The notes: generated from the sequence alone by a model not told the origin. Shown: positions 47,190 through 61,100, counted from the stretch's first letter. The stretch: 64,000 bases of DNA from Himantopus leucocephalus (GCA_003993805.1 RSEF01000031.1:24279452-24343451); one strand, 5' to 3'. A program made the numbers and translations.

Positions 47190-47520
47190 GGAGCCATGCT
47201 CCTGAAAGGAGGTTGTAGAGAGATGGGGACTGATCTCTTCTCCCTAGTGACAAGTGATAGGACGAGAGGAAGTGGGTTCAAGTTAAGCCAGGCGAGGTTT
47301 AGGTTGGATATTAGGAAAAAAATTTTCACTGAAAGGGTTATCCAACATTGGAATAGGCTGCCCAGGGAGGTGGTGGATTCCTCATCCCTGGAGGTGTTTA
47401 AAAAAAGGGTAGACATGGTACTTGGGGACATGGTTTAGAAGTGGTTTTTGTCAGGTTAGGTTAATGGTTGGACTTGATGATCTGAAAGGTCCCTTCCAAC
47501 CTCAACAATTCCATGATTTG
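47190..47520 (+). mobile_element. CR1 LINE 3' fragment with the end of ORF2
   Basis: The plus strand encodes the ORF2 C-terminus ([16 protein letters not shown], then [19 protein letters not shown]) and the 3' untranslated end (aggttaatggttggacttga, ggtcccttccaacctc, attccatgatt). Its end is very close to that of the copy at 35.3 kb, suggesting the same subfamily. Confidence 0.94.
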
Positions 47521-50500
47521 CCCTACCATCACAAGCAGCGCTTCCTCAGGCTTTCCTTCACCAGCAGAACGAGCTCCCTGTGTCAGCACTGGCCCAGGTG
47601 TTATATTTAACAGCCTTATAGGTAAATGTCCCTCAGCAAGGCATCATTTAGTGCTGAGAAGGAACAGCTAACAGCAACCTGGGCACAACGCTAGGACAGA
47701 ATGGCAGCCTTCAGGGCAGATCTAGGTTCTAATTTATAACCCTCCAAGTTCCTGTTCTTGTGACACAAAGATAACTTGCCGATGGTTTTGGGAGGCAGAG
47801 GAAAAGATGCATTTGAGTGGGTCGGGTCTGGTTTTATAAAAGGGTCTGTATAAAACTGAGTCATTCTCCAAGCTCTAAATGAGATGCTGATCCAAGATGA
47901 AAGGCACTCCTCAGCTTTTCAAACCTCCTTTAAGATTAATCTGGAACCATCCTGTTCTGGATAGGGAGGATGCCCTGCCTAGTGGGTAACTGCAATACAC
48001 TGAGGAACAAACAGGAAACAGTATGAGGAAGCGAAGAAACCAGAAAAAAAAAAGGTAATGAAGAACACAGTTGTCAGTGCAACAAGTCCAGATAAACATA
48101 CAAGCAAACACATCTGTTTTTAGAACGAGAATGTTAGTAACTCAGTGGAAAAAACGAAAAAAACGTAGAGATATGTAAATGGAGGAGACCTGAAAGATGC
48201 AAAGACTTTCCTTCCACTTCTGGCTGAAAATCTGTAAATGATAACCATTCTAGAAAAACTCACAATAGGGTAACTGTAACGTACAGCTTTTGGGAATCAG
48301 TCTCCAAGACTGAGAACACAACTACAGCTGTATTACGTATAAACCAGGTTTTACCAATGTCTCAAAGTTGCAGAACTGAGCTACATACAACAAGATCTAC
48401 TGTGAAAGTATTTACTCCATTTTGCACATGTTTAACCACAGAAAGGAAAAGCCTCAGGATTTGCATGAAATCCTACAAATATACAAACAACTTTGTAAGC
48501 TTTAGCTATGCAAACAGCCACCCAACTCTGTTACTCTCACTCCTAGTATTAAGACATCTGTAGCACTGTTCTCCTCAATGCTTGCAATTACAGTAGTTTT
48601 GTTCCCTTTACACTGATTTGGTTAAAAGGGAATTGTGGTTTTAAACAGAAAGAAGCATTACTTTAAGGTTGTGAGGTTCTGGTTTTTAAGACAGTTTGGT
48701 GAGTTCATGAAACTTATTATATGACATGGTGCCAACAGCAGGAGTAGACTGCACTGAAAAAAACACAAATTCTTCTACTTCTGTTTAAGTGAAACAGAGA
48801 ATATCCACCTGACAATAAGGATTTATAGGCACCTTTAGAGCAATTTATTTTTCTTCGGGGCTAAAAAAGCAGCATTGCCTTTGGCTCACCAAATGTTGTC
48901 CTGAGCACACGGTACTGCAGCATCAGATTTAAGTCTGTTGCAGAAACTGTTCCCCACAAAAAGTAGTTAATGCCATGGCTATACAAGAAGAAGGGCCTAT
49001 AACTCAATATTAGATGGTACGTTTTTCTTCAGTATGAAGCTTATGGAATAAGACTATCATAGCTATCAAATACGCACATGCATTTCTGCCATTTCTTTTT
49101 CTATGATGCAATCCCATAACTAATACTGTGTTTTTAACAATCTTCATTTACTGGCAGATGTATGCCATGAAAAACTAAAAACCGCCACAGTGGTGAACAT
49201 GATGGTTGACTTGGTCACTCATTACAGCTAAACCCAAACCGCACTCCATGGTGGCGGGTCAAAAGGCAATCTCAGGAAGCAGACCAAAACATGCAACATC
49301 CCTGAAGTCCTGGGTAGCACCATAAAATTAGCTATCATTAGAACAGCCCCACAGAGCTACCCATGCCAGTTTTGGTCTTGTCATTTGGGTTCAAACATGC
49401 GTAAACAGATGTTTTCCTGAAGAGAGATACTTGGGATGATACAACAGTATGCATAAATACAGCCTGCTTTTATTTTCATAATACTGCAGCACTTGCCAGC
49501 ACAGAAACAAAGGATTTGCCTTAAAAACCCAAACCCAGACCTGATCAATGGAAATATATCTCCAAAACTTTATTTCCAACACATAGTACTGGAAAGTCTG
49601 TCAGGAGCAAGTATTGAGGTACAATTTCCTTTTGCTTTGCTCAATTCTGGTTTGACTCTTGGCACTCCAAGGCAGAGCAGTTTAGCAGTGAATTTCTGGC
49701 AAGATAACAATGACTACTTCTGTGCCACATGGACAAGCAGTAAACAGCACGCTGCTCACCAAGAGATTCCAGTTTCTACATTTGACCATGCAGAACAGCA
49801 GCAGTATGACAAGCTCAGGCTTCCACTTAAAAAAAAACCCCAACCTGAATCTCGTTCAAGGCAAGGGTCAAGGGAGCTGGAAGCACCAGCACTGCACTAT
49901 GAACTTAAGCAGTTACGAATGACTTAAGCAGTCATTGACAGTCTGAGTGGTCAGCAAAGTACACATGGCTGGTTAAGAGACTGGAAATGCTGGAGCCGGT
50001 GTTCAGCAGAGAACAGAGAATATATTGTATAACCCACCCAAAGCCCATCACATTTGGCATGCACTGGATATTGCAGCAAAATTTATACTTGTGCTGCCCT
50101 GCCCTTTCAGATTTATGCTGCAAGATGTGGATCCAAGGGCACCAGGATTTTACCTCCTGGGAAGCAGACCTTTGGAGAAGCAAAGATGGGACTCCAGAGC
50201 TAAAGCTCAGAGTACTGGATGCTGCTATGAAAAAGGTACAGTGAGGAAAAGGTAAAGATAAGTTACCACCTCCCTGGCTCGCAACCACAGCCTTTCAGTC
50301 TGGTTCAGCACATTCATACTGTGGGGAAGTGAAACAGATTGTTGACCTAAAGATTACCATACAGCCATCTCATTCCAAACAAAGGGTGAAAAAAATCTTG
50401 TTGCTAGAAAATAAGAGTAACAACAATCAGTCCCAAAGCAAAATGTTAGATTCTAACTTTAAATGTCTGAAGTGGTGGGATTATTTTTAAGTCAAAAATT

Positions 50501-53500
50501 TTATTTGAAGACACAGAAGTATACAATAGTCTGAAGCATGAGAACTCACCATTTAGAGTTCCACACTATTATGTCTCTAGTTTCTGGATCTAAAGATTTG
50601 TTAAGAAATCTCAGCTCTTAACTCTTCATTTGCTTTTGTTTTTTAATGTAAAAAAGGGTGGGTTTTTTCCCCACCAATCCCATAAATACTGCTTTAAAAA
50701 AAGAGGGTGAGATCAGTAGAAGCAAGCTAGGTATATTGCTTGGCTGAGCAGTGGTGGCATTGATTTTTTTATAAAGAGAGACTGTGTGTTAACTTTGGAA
50801 TTTTCTCTCATTAGACTGCAAGTTTAGCATGATACATATCCTAAACCTGAAACCTTAGGAAAAGGTTGTTTCAAACAGCCACAGGCTATTTCCAGAGCAA
50901 AGCCAGGCAAAGCTTCCTTCCAGCCATTCCATGAAAACAGATACAGACAATTTGAATATCATCATGGCAAAAAGTATGAGTTGCATAAAAAAAAATTGCA
51001 CAAACTTGGAGGCTTCACTAAAAGGCTATGGAGAGCAGTGATAGAGCAAGCAGCTGAGAAAACTACTTTCTTTACACCTTTTTTCCCCCCTCACTTTCTG
51101 GTGCATTCAGCCCCAAATTAGTTGGGAGCCTTGGCTCAAATCAGAGCTATGGCCCTCTGCTGCCAACTTACTCCTGGAGCCAGAGACCCTGGAAGCATCA
51201 TCTTCTAAATATGAGGGTCTAGATTCATACTCCAATGATAGTCTCTACTGAATCTCAAGTTTTACCCATCCTAAAAACGCACTTTTTCTGAAAGAACTCA
51301 AGAGTTTTTGATCGTGGTTCACTGGAGCTGTGCTGGAAAGGAAGGTGTGATGCAGGTCATTTCGGTCACCACTTCTCTTATGTTGCATACAAGAAGTAAC
51401 ATGAAGCATCATGGATGACACCGTGAATCACTTCATTACACAAGATCTCAGCATGTAAAATAAGCATCAAATCCTTTAGCAAGAAATCTTGAATTAACTA
51501 GTAGCGCTCTAATTTTTTACCCTTCCATAAGTCAGTTCAAATTTGAAGTTGCATATCTCTGGGTCTCCAGCTAGCATTAGATTTAGCAGCATCTCAACTT
51601 ATTTTTAGAATTGATTTCACCAGGGAGGATACTGACTTCAAGTAAGAGCTACACTGAAAACTATGAAACATTCATGTATGGATCCTTTGTGCATAAGTAT
51701 TAAAATAATACATAACTCACTGTGCATTAGTGCATTTTGTTGAGTTGTGCACACCTGTGTGAAGTTTGTTGCAACATTCATTTCCCTAATCGAAGCCCTT
51801 CTGATGCACTTCGTGTTCAATGTAGATGAGTAGAAGCGAGCAGCTGTGATGACTTGCCCGCCCTATACAGCGCACTAAACCAGCAATAAATCATTTCAGC
51901 AACATTTTTCCACACCAGATTTCTGCTGCCATGGCAACACTGCCATATTTACAAAATAACCTTAGAGGTGTTATAAAATTCTGGTTCACAAGATGGCAGC
52001 ACAGATACTATTTGTTGTTTTAATCTGTTTTATTCCAGCCTTCCCTTATGTGGGTTAATCAGTGATTAGAGTCCACAAGGCAAGGTGCTGCTCAGGAAAC
52101 CTGCTCTGGAGCCCTGGCATGGCCCCACGGCCGCTGCAGGCTGCTGGGCACCCAGCAGCAGCCAAGTCCTGTTTCCTCAACGTTTCTACGATACAGAGGA
52201 AAAAGTAGTTAAAGACTCTCCAGCAACACACCAACAGGCAACAGCAGCATACGCGCCTGTGTTCTGTGACAGCCCCCAGCCTTTGTGATCAGAAAAGCTT
52301 TGTTTTGCTGTCTTCTCTGTTCACAGAGACATTAAGATTTAGCACTGGGTATCAACCACAAACTCAACAACTGCTCTGAAAGATAACATGCTGAGCAGAG
52401 GCCAATGCTAACAAAGCTCAGGCTGGTGGTCACAGGGATGCCTGGCTCCAAGCTGCCAGGGGCTGGGGACAAATGCTGAAGAGGCAGCAGAGAAAGTAGT
52501 TTGGGGAAGGGAGCTCGCCATGCTGGTGGAGGCTGAACAGCCACAGCGAGTATTTCTCCCTAAGAAACCTCACCTTATTCTTCGCAGCAAAAGTAACAGT
52601 ACCCAACAGGTTACCTGAGCAAATGAGGTGAAAATTTTAAGTCAGTGTTCAAATGTCGGGGGGGGGGGAATGTAGCTGGGGAAGGTGTGGTCTGAAGTAC
52701 CCCTTTTTATAGGAGGAACTGGTTTTTCATTTGGATGAAAAGGGGAAAGAGGATGAAACAGAGCAGTCCTGTCCTAAAATTGCAAACGCTGTGCGACTAA
52801 GTTAGCACAACTCAGATTGATGTGCATGACCCAGCTGCAGAACATAGACCTGTTTTAACAGCCCCCTATCCAACAGGCACCAGAGACCACAGCGACAAAA
52901 ACACATGTCTTTCCTGTGTTGGTCTGGCAGTGGTGGCTCAGTGGGTCCTGGAAAGCTTAATTTCATACAGATGACAGACTCGAACCAACAAGAAAATTCC
53001 AGGTAGTGCAGACACAAGCTTCATAGCAAGTGCCAGATGCAAGCACAAAGGGTTTCCCTCCAACCTTACAAATCAAGTAATGCTTTTACCTGAAAAGGAA
53101 GGAAACCAAATTTGGCATGTGAATTTATCTAAACTTAGAATTTTGCCAGCCTGTATAGACACTGATTTGATAAATAGAAGAAGATACAGCAATAAAAGCA
53201 TTTTTATACAGTACAACATTAGTTGGTGTGTAAATGTTGCACACAGTTTGCTTTAGAAGAACACTGTGATTGCAGACTCCAAGACCATAGTTTAGACTTA
53301 CACATTATCCTGTCTTTCTATGTGCTACTGCAGTTTGCTTTGGTCTATTATGTCTTCTACAACTGCAGTACGGTAATACAGTTTAAGGCACCCTCTCAAA
53401 AAACCCAGCATATGGTATTTCAGATTTACCAGTTTAAAAGGTTCTGGCCTGGCATAATCCAACAGTCCTCCAACCCACCTGAGCAGAAGAGGAGCAGAAG

Positions 53501-53758
53501 ATATGTGCCCTTGGCAATCCACAAAAATGTTACAGTAAAATAACCTATAATAGGTCCTTCGGATAACTGTCATGCTTTCGTCACAAAATAGCCCTACTAA
53601 TCTTAAGTCACAGTTGCAGAAAGTCTTTACCCAAAGTCTTCAACCCTGCCATGGCTGTAGTTACTATATGAATCCATCTAAAATAGCTGTAATTTCTACA
53701 GAATGATCTATCCAACAGTGACTTTGATGAAGCTACTGCTAAAACTAAACCAAACCTG

Positions 53759-53850
53759 TTGTCCTGGTTTGAGCGACACAGGACTAATTTATCTTCTAAN
53801 NNNNNNNNNCTGAAGAAAATTAGTCCTGTTTTACCTCAAACCAGGACAAT
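53759..53850. repeat. Inverted repeat (two ~40-bp arms) around a 10-N gap
   Basis: The left arm (53,759-53,799) begins ttgtcctggtttgag. The reverse complement of the right arm (53,810-53,850) begins with the same 15 bases. Both then share acaggactaattt and a cttc-rich end, with a few mismatches between. The 10 Ns at 53,800-53,809 sit exactly at the centre. This looks like a hairpin-forming transposon remnant or two opposed terminal repeats; I cannot name the family. Confidence 0.75.
53800..53809. other. Assembly gap (10 N)
   Basis: A short gap at the centre of an inverted repeat, between the last IQGAP2 material and the TBCA exon. Its size differs from the 100-N gaps, so it was made by a different step (small estimated gap or an overlap-based join). 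Confidence 0.9.
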
Positions 53851-55038
53851 AATGAACATACATAACAAAGTAGGAGATGTAACAGCAAAATTGCAATAAC
53901 AAATAATTAAGCCTGATAATGGGATTTCAATGTAAAAATTACTGCAGGACATCAGACTACCTTAATATTCCCTTCTGACCCTCAAATTTTCTTGCATTAC
54001 TCTTGAATCTACACTTGTTAGCAAAAAGCATCCTACTCCCAAATATGGGGCCGTTATTAGGATTAAAAGGATGGATTTTTTTCCCTTTGAAAAATAAGGC
54101 CATAAATAAAATTGCTGTAATGTAAATTATAAAACTGTTACTTTTCTCTATAACTTCCAAACCATCATCAAGGTAAATGGAGAAAATACTCTAGGGAACA
54201 CAAGACTATGAGGCTACTGTGTTATTTGGGAATTTTACTTTTCGTTATTTTATACAAAAACTAGTATGGGAAATATTGCATTTAATGGCATGACATGGAG
54301 TTGTGATCAGGAAAAAAAACAAAACAAACCATTTTGGGATCATAGTTTGTGAACCTGAAAGTGCTTTTTCTTTTCATTTACACATGATAACTTTTTTCCA
54401 GAGTTACTACTAAGAAGAATGTAATTTTTTGGTGCACGTGCAGTGGCGTTATTTAGTAGTGAATAGGAAAGAGGAAAGGCCACATGACTATAACAGCCAA
54501 TATTAGGTCACTCACAAAACTATCAGAGTCTGGACGGTGATGAGAAAGTCTGGTAAATGCTGATCTAAAAGTCAATGATAAGAGTATTGCCTTTGCAGAC
54601 ATCTTATTATTAACTTTGTTTTGGCTACCTATGATGCGAGAACTTTTTTTTGAGATAGAGATAGCTTTCTCTTCTGTACTACTGTCTTTATTAGCAGTCA
54701 TCCAGATCTACAAGGCAGCTTCTTATCTGTTTCTATTATGTATTTGAAATGAAGTACCAGTATATAGCTTTTTTTAGGATATTCTATATGGATAAGCCCA
54801 CACAGAATCTTTAAAAATATTTTTAATTTAAATTCTTCTTATAAGAATTATTATACATTATAGCTAAATTCAGCATTTCCTAGATGCAGTTTTTTGCAGT
54901 GGTTAAGAGCCTTTTTTTTTATATAAAACTGTGTATTATCTTATAGGGCTGCAGCTTTCAGGGGTATTTTTGTTTTCAATGGCATGACTTTTTACCATAA
55001 TAGAACCAGATTAACACAATCACTTGGTTTAATTGCAG

Positions 55039-55144
55039 ATTGGCAAAAGAAAAAGTTATGTATGAAAAAGAAGCAAAACAGCAAGAAGAAAAGATTGAAA
55101 AAATGAAAGCTGAAGCATGTGATGATTATGGAATTAAGAAGCAG
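55039..55144 (+). CDS. TBCA: TBCA exon 2, tubulin-folding cofactor A (single exon seen)
   Basis: TBCA is a small three-helix chaperone that captures beta-tubulin during tubulin heterodimer assembly in the cytoplasm. This 106-nt exon has acceptor aattgcag and donor CAG/gtaaac. It encodes LAKEKVMYEKEAKQQEEK and then IEKMKAEACDDYGIKKQ, against human LVKEKVMYEKEAKQQEEKIEKM. The phase (1 nt completing an Arg codon, then 35 codons) fits TBCA exon 2. Real splice sites argue against a processed pseudogene. Exon 1 (MADPR..., usually in a CpG island) was not found to the left, and exons 3-4 were not seen to the right up to the window end. Confidence 0.93.
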
Positions 55145-58100
55145 GTAAACTATCCTAAAACTCGTTCTATAAAATCATTCTTTGCTCTAATTTAATCATA
55201 GTCATTCTTAAATAAAAGAATCTCCTGTACCTTTTTCCAGACTCCTGTTATATAAGTACTGGACTAAAATCCTGTCAATTATAAAAGTCATAATATGCAT
55301 TTGTAGAAACTTCCTTTCCTCCAGAACTGTTAAATTATAAGGAGACTGGGTATGGATTGTTTAGCATTTGGTGTCAGGATGGCTATCACTCACTAACAAT
55401 GGGTATGGTTTAGAGTCACTATTACAATACGATTAAATTTTTCTTGGAAGGTTCCCCATAAGACAGTTGTTGTAGACAGTTGGTACGTGCCCTTTTGGAA
55501 GGAGGAGTGTCAAGTTTCCTTGTCACTGAGAGAAGGCTTGGGTTTGGGAGATTTGTTTATATTCTTTACCTGAGTGTGGCATGTCTGTGTTTAACTGTGG
55601 CCTTTATGTTCTTTCAGCTAAATATGTTATCTTTTAACTATGTTTTCCCAAGCATTTCCCAGATGTTTTCTCTTAAATCTTCACAGAAACTGAAACTGTA
55701 AATTAAAATTATTTTCACTTGTTTCAATAGTCTGGTGACTTTGTGTTATAAAACCTACTGTTCTCCCATCTTCATTGTCAAACAATGGAAGAATAGGTTA
55801 AACAAATCCGAATATAAAAATAAATGAAAACAAGCTAGGAGAAAGCCCTTTTAGAACAAACTAAAACAACTTTTTAAATCAGTTCAGATTTCAGTTCATG
55901 TGTGCATGTCCTGCCTTGCTTTCATTATGCCATGAGAAAGAAATACAAATAAAGAATTTGTATACAAATAAAGAGTTGTATTTATAGAGCTGAGCTGTCT
56001 TCTGCCTCACCACAGACTGAGACTCCAGGATCCTACAGAAATAGTATTTCTGAAGATCTGCTGGTGCTAACAAGAACTAATGAATGCAATTCCTGTTTTT
56101 AGTGTCCCCCGTTCATCAGATTATTTGACTGCACCATGGTATTTCCACAGTGACCTGTCAAGATATCATCAAAGTCAAAAACAGCAGAGGCTGGGAACTT
56201 CTGCTGTGAAATGAAATGTTACACGCTACTTGAAGGTATTTTCAGAGACCAATGACAAAAGCCTTCAAAGAGAATAGTTTTGGTTCATTCAGAAATTGCC
56301 CGATCCACTTTGAAAGCAATCAATTCCTCCAATGACATCTTCACTTATTGTTCTTTTAGAGCACTCTGCATTCTGGAAGCGGTTAATATTTTAGGTTATA
56401 AAGAACTTGGATGCTCAAAAAGAATGTGCACGCTTTTCATAGGATCAAATTTCTTACACTAAAGAAAATTATATAATACCAGGAGAGCTTGCTCAAAAAA
56501 CCATTTTGGATAGAGTTAATACTTTGAGAAGTTCTTCAGGAAAAATATCTGTACTTACACATTTTTAAGAATTGCTTTTAGTTAATAATTCCTAATCTGA
56601 ATAACTATTTAAAAATATGGTTATAGACTTTATTTCAGTAATTAAAAATAGCATTTGGGGGATGGGAATGAATTCAGTCATTTGAGACTAGGAGAATAAT
56701 TTTAACTTATTTTAGCTGAGGTATCAGCTAAATCAGATATGTATATACAAATCAATCCAGAGCTGAGGGAGGGATGCTTAAAAGCATTACTTACCTCTTA
56801 ATGTACTACTATTCTCATTTAGCTTTCTAGTTACAGCTCTGCAGTAGAACATATGGTTTAACAGTACAGAAGTGTCTAAGTAAAAATTTACTTTAAAATT
56901 AATAATGCCATTCCTAAATCATATGTAGACTTTAGGGTGTGTCTGGTCTGTAAGGAGGGATCAGTCCCTTTGTAGAACAATAGTTTGACTCAATATTTTT
57001 CTCCTAACTCCTTATACAATTGGGCACCTTGTGATTCCTGTGAACTCAAGTGATCTCTAGCTGAGGCAGTGACCAACTTAGGGTAGTTGGCAGTTGTTAG
57101 ATACTAGCCTTCACCTGCACTGTCCAGAAAGACTAATTTAATGAAGAGCAGATTCAGTAGCTGAGAAACAAAAAGGACAGTTTGCTCACAGTGCTGGTAT
57201 ACTCTGACCAAGAATATAACTCGAAGACCCCGTATATTACCATTGTCCTGGGTGCATGTTGTATTTGCATTACTTGCTGTGTCTCAACTTATGTACTTCA
57301 GCTGAATCCAAGCTGGGTGAGATCTACTTGTGGTAGGTAGTATATCCCAGGGAAAGAATCACTAGCATTATGGGGCAGGGAAGAACAGTATTTGGGGGGG
57401 AAATACTATGAAAGAAAATATTTTCATAAATTTTATATCTCAAACTCACGCTATCTTCAACCACAAGACTTTTAGGGAAAAGGGTTATTAAGTATTTTAA
57501 TAAAATACTAAATTGAAAACAATTTTAATAAAAACTGAACTATTTTAATAAAACCAGGTTTTCACAAGTTAGAAAAAAAATTAAAATACTTTTGATGTAT
57601 TCTATCAGGTGTAAATTCTGCATATAGTTTCTGTAGAGGGTCATGAAGACCTCTGACTGGTAGCAGCAAATAATGCAGTTGTACCTCTGTGTGGATTTTT
57701 TTTGTAATGAAGCCTTAGTTTCCACACAGTTGTAATGGTACTTGATATATGAAGACTTTACACAAGGCTTCATGATACTTTATCTGTAATGGAAACTTTT
57801 CACTGTAGTTGCTCATGAATGCAGACTAATGGTAGGAAAGAGTAGTTTTCTGTATTTCTGTGGTTGTTGACTTGTCCCATACATAAATAACATCCTTTCC
57901 CATCTCATGCTTTTATCTTGAGGCTTGTGAGTGTGGGAAGAGCCTGAGGTATCTACTTCTTGTTTCCTCTCAGTGGGATTGTAGATCTTCTCTGGAGTTT
58001 TTGTTAACTGTCAGCATTTTTACTGATAAATGATAATTTTTTTTTTTTTTAAATAGTTATCCTACAGTTCCAAATGATTTCTCTTGTAATGTCATTTCTA

Positions 58101-61100
58101 GATGAATTAAAAATCCAATGGACTTAACATAGAATTTAATATCTGCATGCCAAAGAGTACATACAGTCTTGCTAATACGCAGTTTTTCTCCAAATATTAG
58201 TGAAAACAGCAATATTTCTCTTGCTTTGTTGAGTGGGAGGTAGAATATTTCCTGGAACAGCTAAAAAGAAATACATTTGGAAACAATTTATATGGTTTTG
58301 GAAAATTATTGTCGAAGATGAGAATGAGCTGCTAATCTTGTTACTGGAAGAGTTCTAGGTGAAAGGAACATTGTAATGTTCTGTAACTTTTTCATTTCTA
58401 AATGTCTATTTAGCATCAAAGAAATAATCCAGTTAGCTCATGTATTGGGTCTGGCTGAGATGGAGTTAATTTTCCCCATAGCAGCCCTCATAGTGCTGTG
58501 CTTTGTATTGGTAGCTAGAAAGGTGTTGATAACACACCAGTGTTTTGGCTACTGCTAAGCAGTGCTTGCACAGCATCGAGGCTGTCTCTCCAACATCCCC
58601 CCTCACAAGGCCAGTAGACTGGGGGTGGCCAAGATCTTGGGAGGAGACATAGCCAGGACAGCTGACCCAAACTGACCAAAGGGATATTCCATACCATATG
58701 ATGTCTGCTCAGCAATAAAAGGTAAGAGAAAGGAGGAGGAGGAGGGGCATTCGTTATTACCACATTTGTCTTCTGGAGCAACTGCTATGCGTACTGAAGC
58801 TCTGCTTCCCAGGAAGTGTCTGGACATCGCCTGCTGATGGGAAGTAGAGAATAAATCTTTTGTTTTCCTTTGCTTCCGAGGGTGGCCTTTGGTTTTGCTT
58901 TTATTAAACTGCTTTTATCTTGACCCATGAGTTTTTTCCATCTTATTTTCTCCCTGACCCCTGCTGAGGAGGGGGAATGATAGAGCAGCTTGGTGGGCAC
59001 CTGGCATCCAGCCAAGGTCAGTCCACCACAGGTCAGTTGGGTTTTTAACTCTTTACGCCTCCCACCCTATTGGTTCAAACAAAGTTTCAATTTTCTCACT
59101 GATCAAGTACAGTAAGATTAGATGAAACATACAGTTTCACTGCAGTCTGATTATTTTCATAAGGTTGGGGGTTTTTTCTAAGAATATATGACCTTTGCTT
59201 AACAATCTGAACTTTGTAGCTCTAGCTGCTTAGGTAAAGAGTCAGTGGAAATGCTAATGAAGGGTCTAATGCTCCCCCTTATGTATTTGGACGGTATCCT
59301 TAACAAGCACAATTTGTTTCCTTAAAAGCTAGCAACTTGTAATTCTCTGTACTAAATACAGAATAATATTCCTAATATACAGGTGACATTAAAAATGCTT
59401 TCAAACTTTAGTTTTATTGCCTAATATGCTTTCTGAAAGAAACCAAATGATGAAAAATCATTAATGTGATCTCCCTTTTTCCCTTCTGTTTTCCAGAGGC
59501 TGTTTTCTTTTTTATCTGGGCAGGTGTAAATACTTTTTGGATTCCAGATTTTATACTGAAGATTAAAGGCGTTTGTGTAATATTTGGAATAAGTTAGTAT
59601 GGCAACATTCCTATGGTAGGAAAGACTTGCCACTGAGATGGGACATGATTCATTTCTTAGGTAGTTGGGCTCACTTTTTCTCTGCTCTAGAGGGAGGAAA
59701 AAAATCTGGACTTGACTTTTCAGCCTTCTGTTTATCTAGGGAACTTCTCATGTCTGTTCTGCTTCCAATTTTAGCACAAATACTTCCCCGGGTATTTTGC
59801 CTCCACAAAACAGATGGGGGATTCCTCCCAAATCTTCAAGCTTATTCTAAAACATCTCCTAACCAGCCTGCTACCTTTTAGCAAAACATGCATTCAGAAT
59901 CTATATGCTATCTTAACAAGCAAACAAAAAACAACAACAAAAACCAACCCTCTAAACCTCTTCCTCAGGCTTAACCTCGGCAGAGAGAAAATTTGGTTAT
60001 TTGTTCTAACAAGGTTGAGCCATTCTTGTTGAGAAAGCAAGTCTGTCATTAGTCAGTGTTTTCTTCATGCTACTCCCAAAGAAAAATCTTCATTCAGATG
60101 TTTACCACCTCTCCCCTGTTTACAGGGTGAGGCTTTATATTTGCATCAACATGGATCTGTTCAGGTAGAATTTTGAGTTGCTGGGAGGAAATGTGCTGCC
60201 TGCTGATTAAATGACAACTTTCTGTAATGGATAATTTCATTGTCATCCTCTACGTTCATTTTAAAGGAACAGTATCTGTGATTTATGATACAGAGTATTT
60301 AATTAAAAACTTTTTCAGTGGAGGACACCAAGTTTTGCTTCTGTCCTCTGAACAGTATCTCCATTTTTTACCTTCAATTCATGTGGTGTTCTCCCTCCAT
60401 CCCCCGCTGCTGGCAATGAAGAAAACCTTACAGTTGTACACTAGTGGAAAACAGCCAGTGACAAACTGTTTTCCAAAAAGACCAAAGGAACCTTTCTGCC
60501 TTTTATGTCCTAAAGTGATCTGCTTTAAAAGAAACAGGATTAGCCCTCACCTGAGAGGGGCTGCAGAGAAAGCTTGTTTGAAATACCAAGGCATTTAGAT
60601 CTAGAGGGTTTTCTTCTTCAGCTTTCTTGCTACAAAGGGTAGTTAGTTTGTGGTTGATACATGGCCATTTCAGTGCCTGAAACACTCAAGCACTATAGAA
60701 ACAAAACAACATTCTCCAATTCTTTACTGCAAGCTTTTGTTCATGATCCTTCAGAAGTGTTTTGATCAAATGTATTTGGCAAAGAACTCACAACAGACTG
60801 CGGTGTGTTGTTGTATCCTATATTTGTGGGTAGCTCAAGCTTTCTTTTGGGCCTGCTATGTGAAAATAAAACAAGTTGCTTCAAAGGAAGTAGAACTAAT
60901 AAAACTTGGTTTTCTACAGTTGTGTGTGTTTGGGGTTTTTTTTCCCCTCTATATTCCCCTTAATGCTGTATCTCCTGTGAGCTCCTGCCTTCCCTATACC
61001 CAGCTTTCTTCTACATTGCCTATGCTGTCCTACTGCCTGTGCCCCCTTGCCACCATCCTGGCCCAGCACCTTGTGCCTTTATATTCCCTGATTACCAGTG

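Larger units (their letters stand above)
45077..55038. other. Interval between the IQGAP2 CH exon and the TBCA exon
   Basis: 10 kb with a CR1 fragment (47.2-47.5 kb), a G homopolymer (52,658) and the inverted repeat with the 10-N gap (53.8 kb). No IQGAP2 exon 1 or 2, no TBCA exon 1, no CpG-island promoter seen. A 144-codon frame at 49,493-49,927 has no recognisable domain. Confidence 0.65.

Noticed and set aside
49493..49927. 144-codon plus-strand open frame
   Set aside because: No domain or splice context; sits in the exon-free interval upstream of IQGAP2.
55039..55144. TBCA match as a processed pseudogene
   Set aside because: Consensus acceptor and donor sites flank the match exactly at the known exon borders and no adjoining TBCA coding sequence is fused to it.
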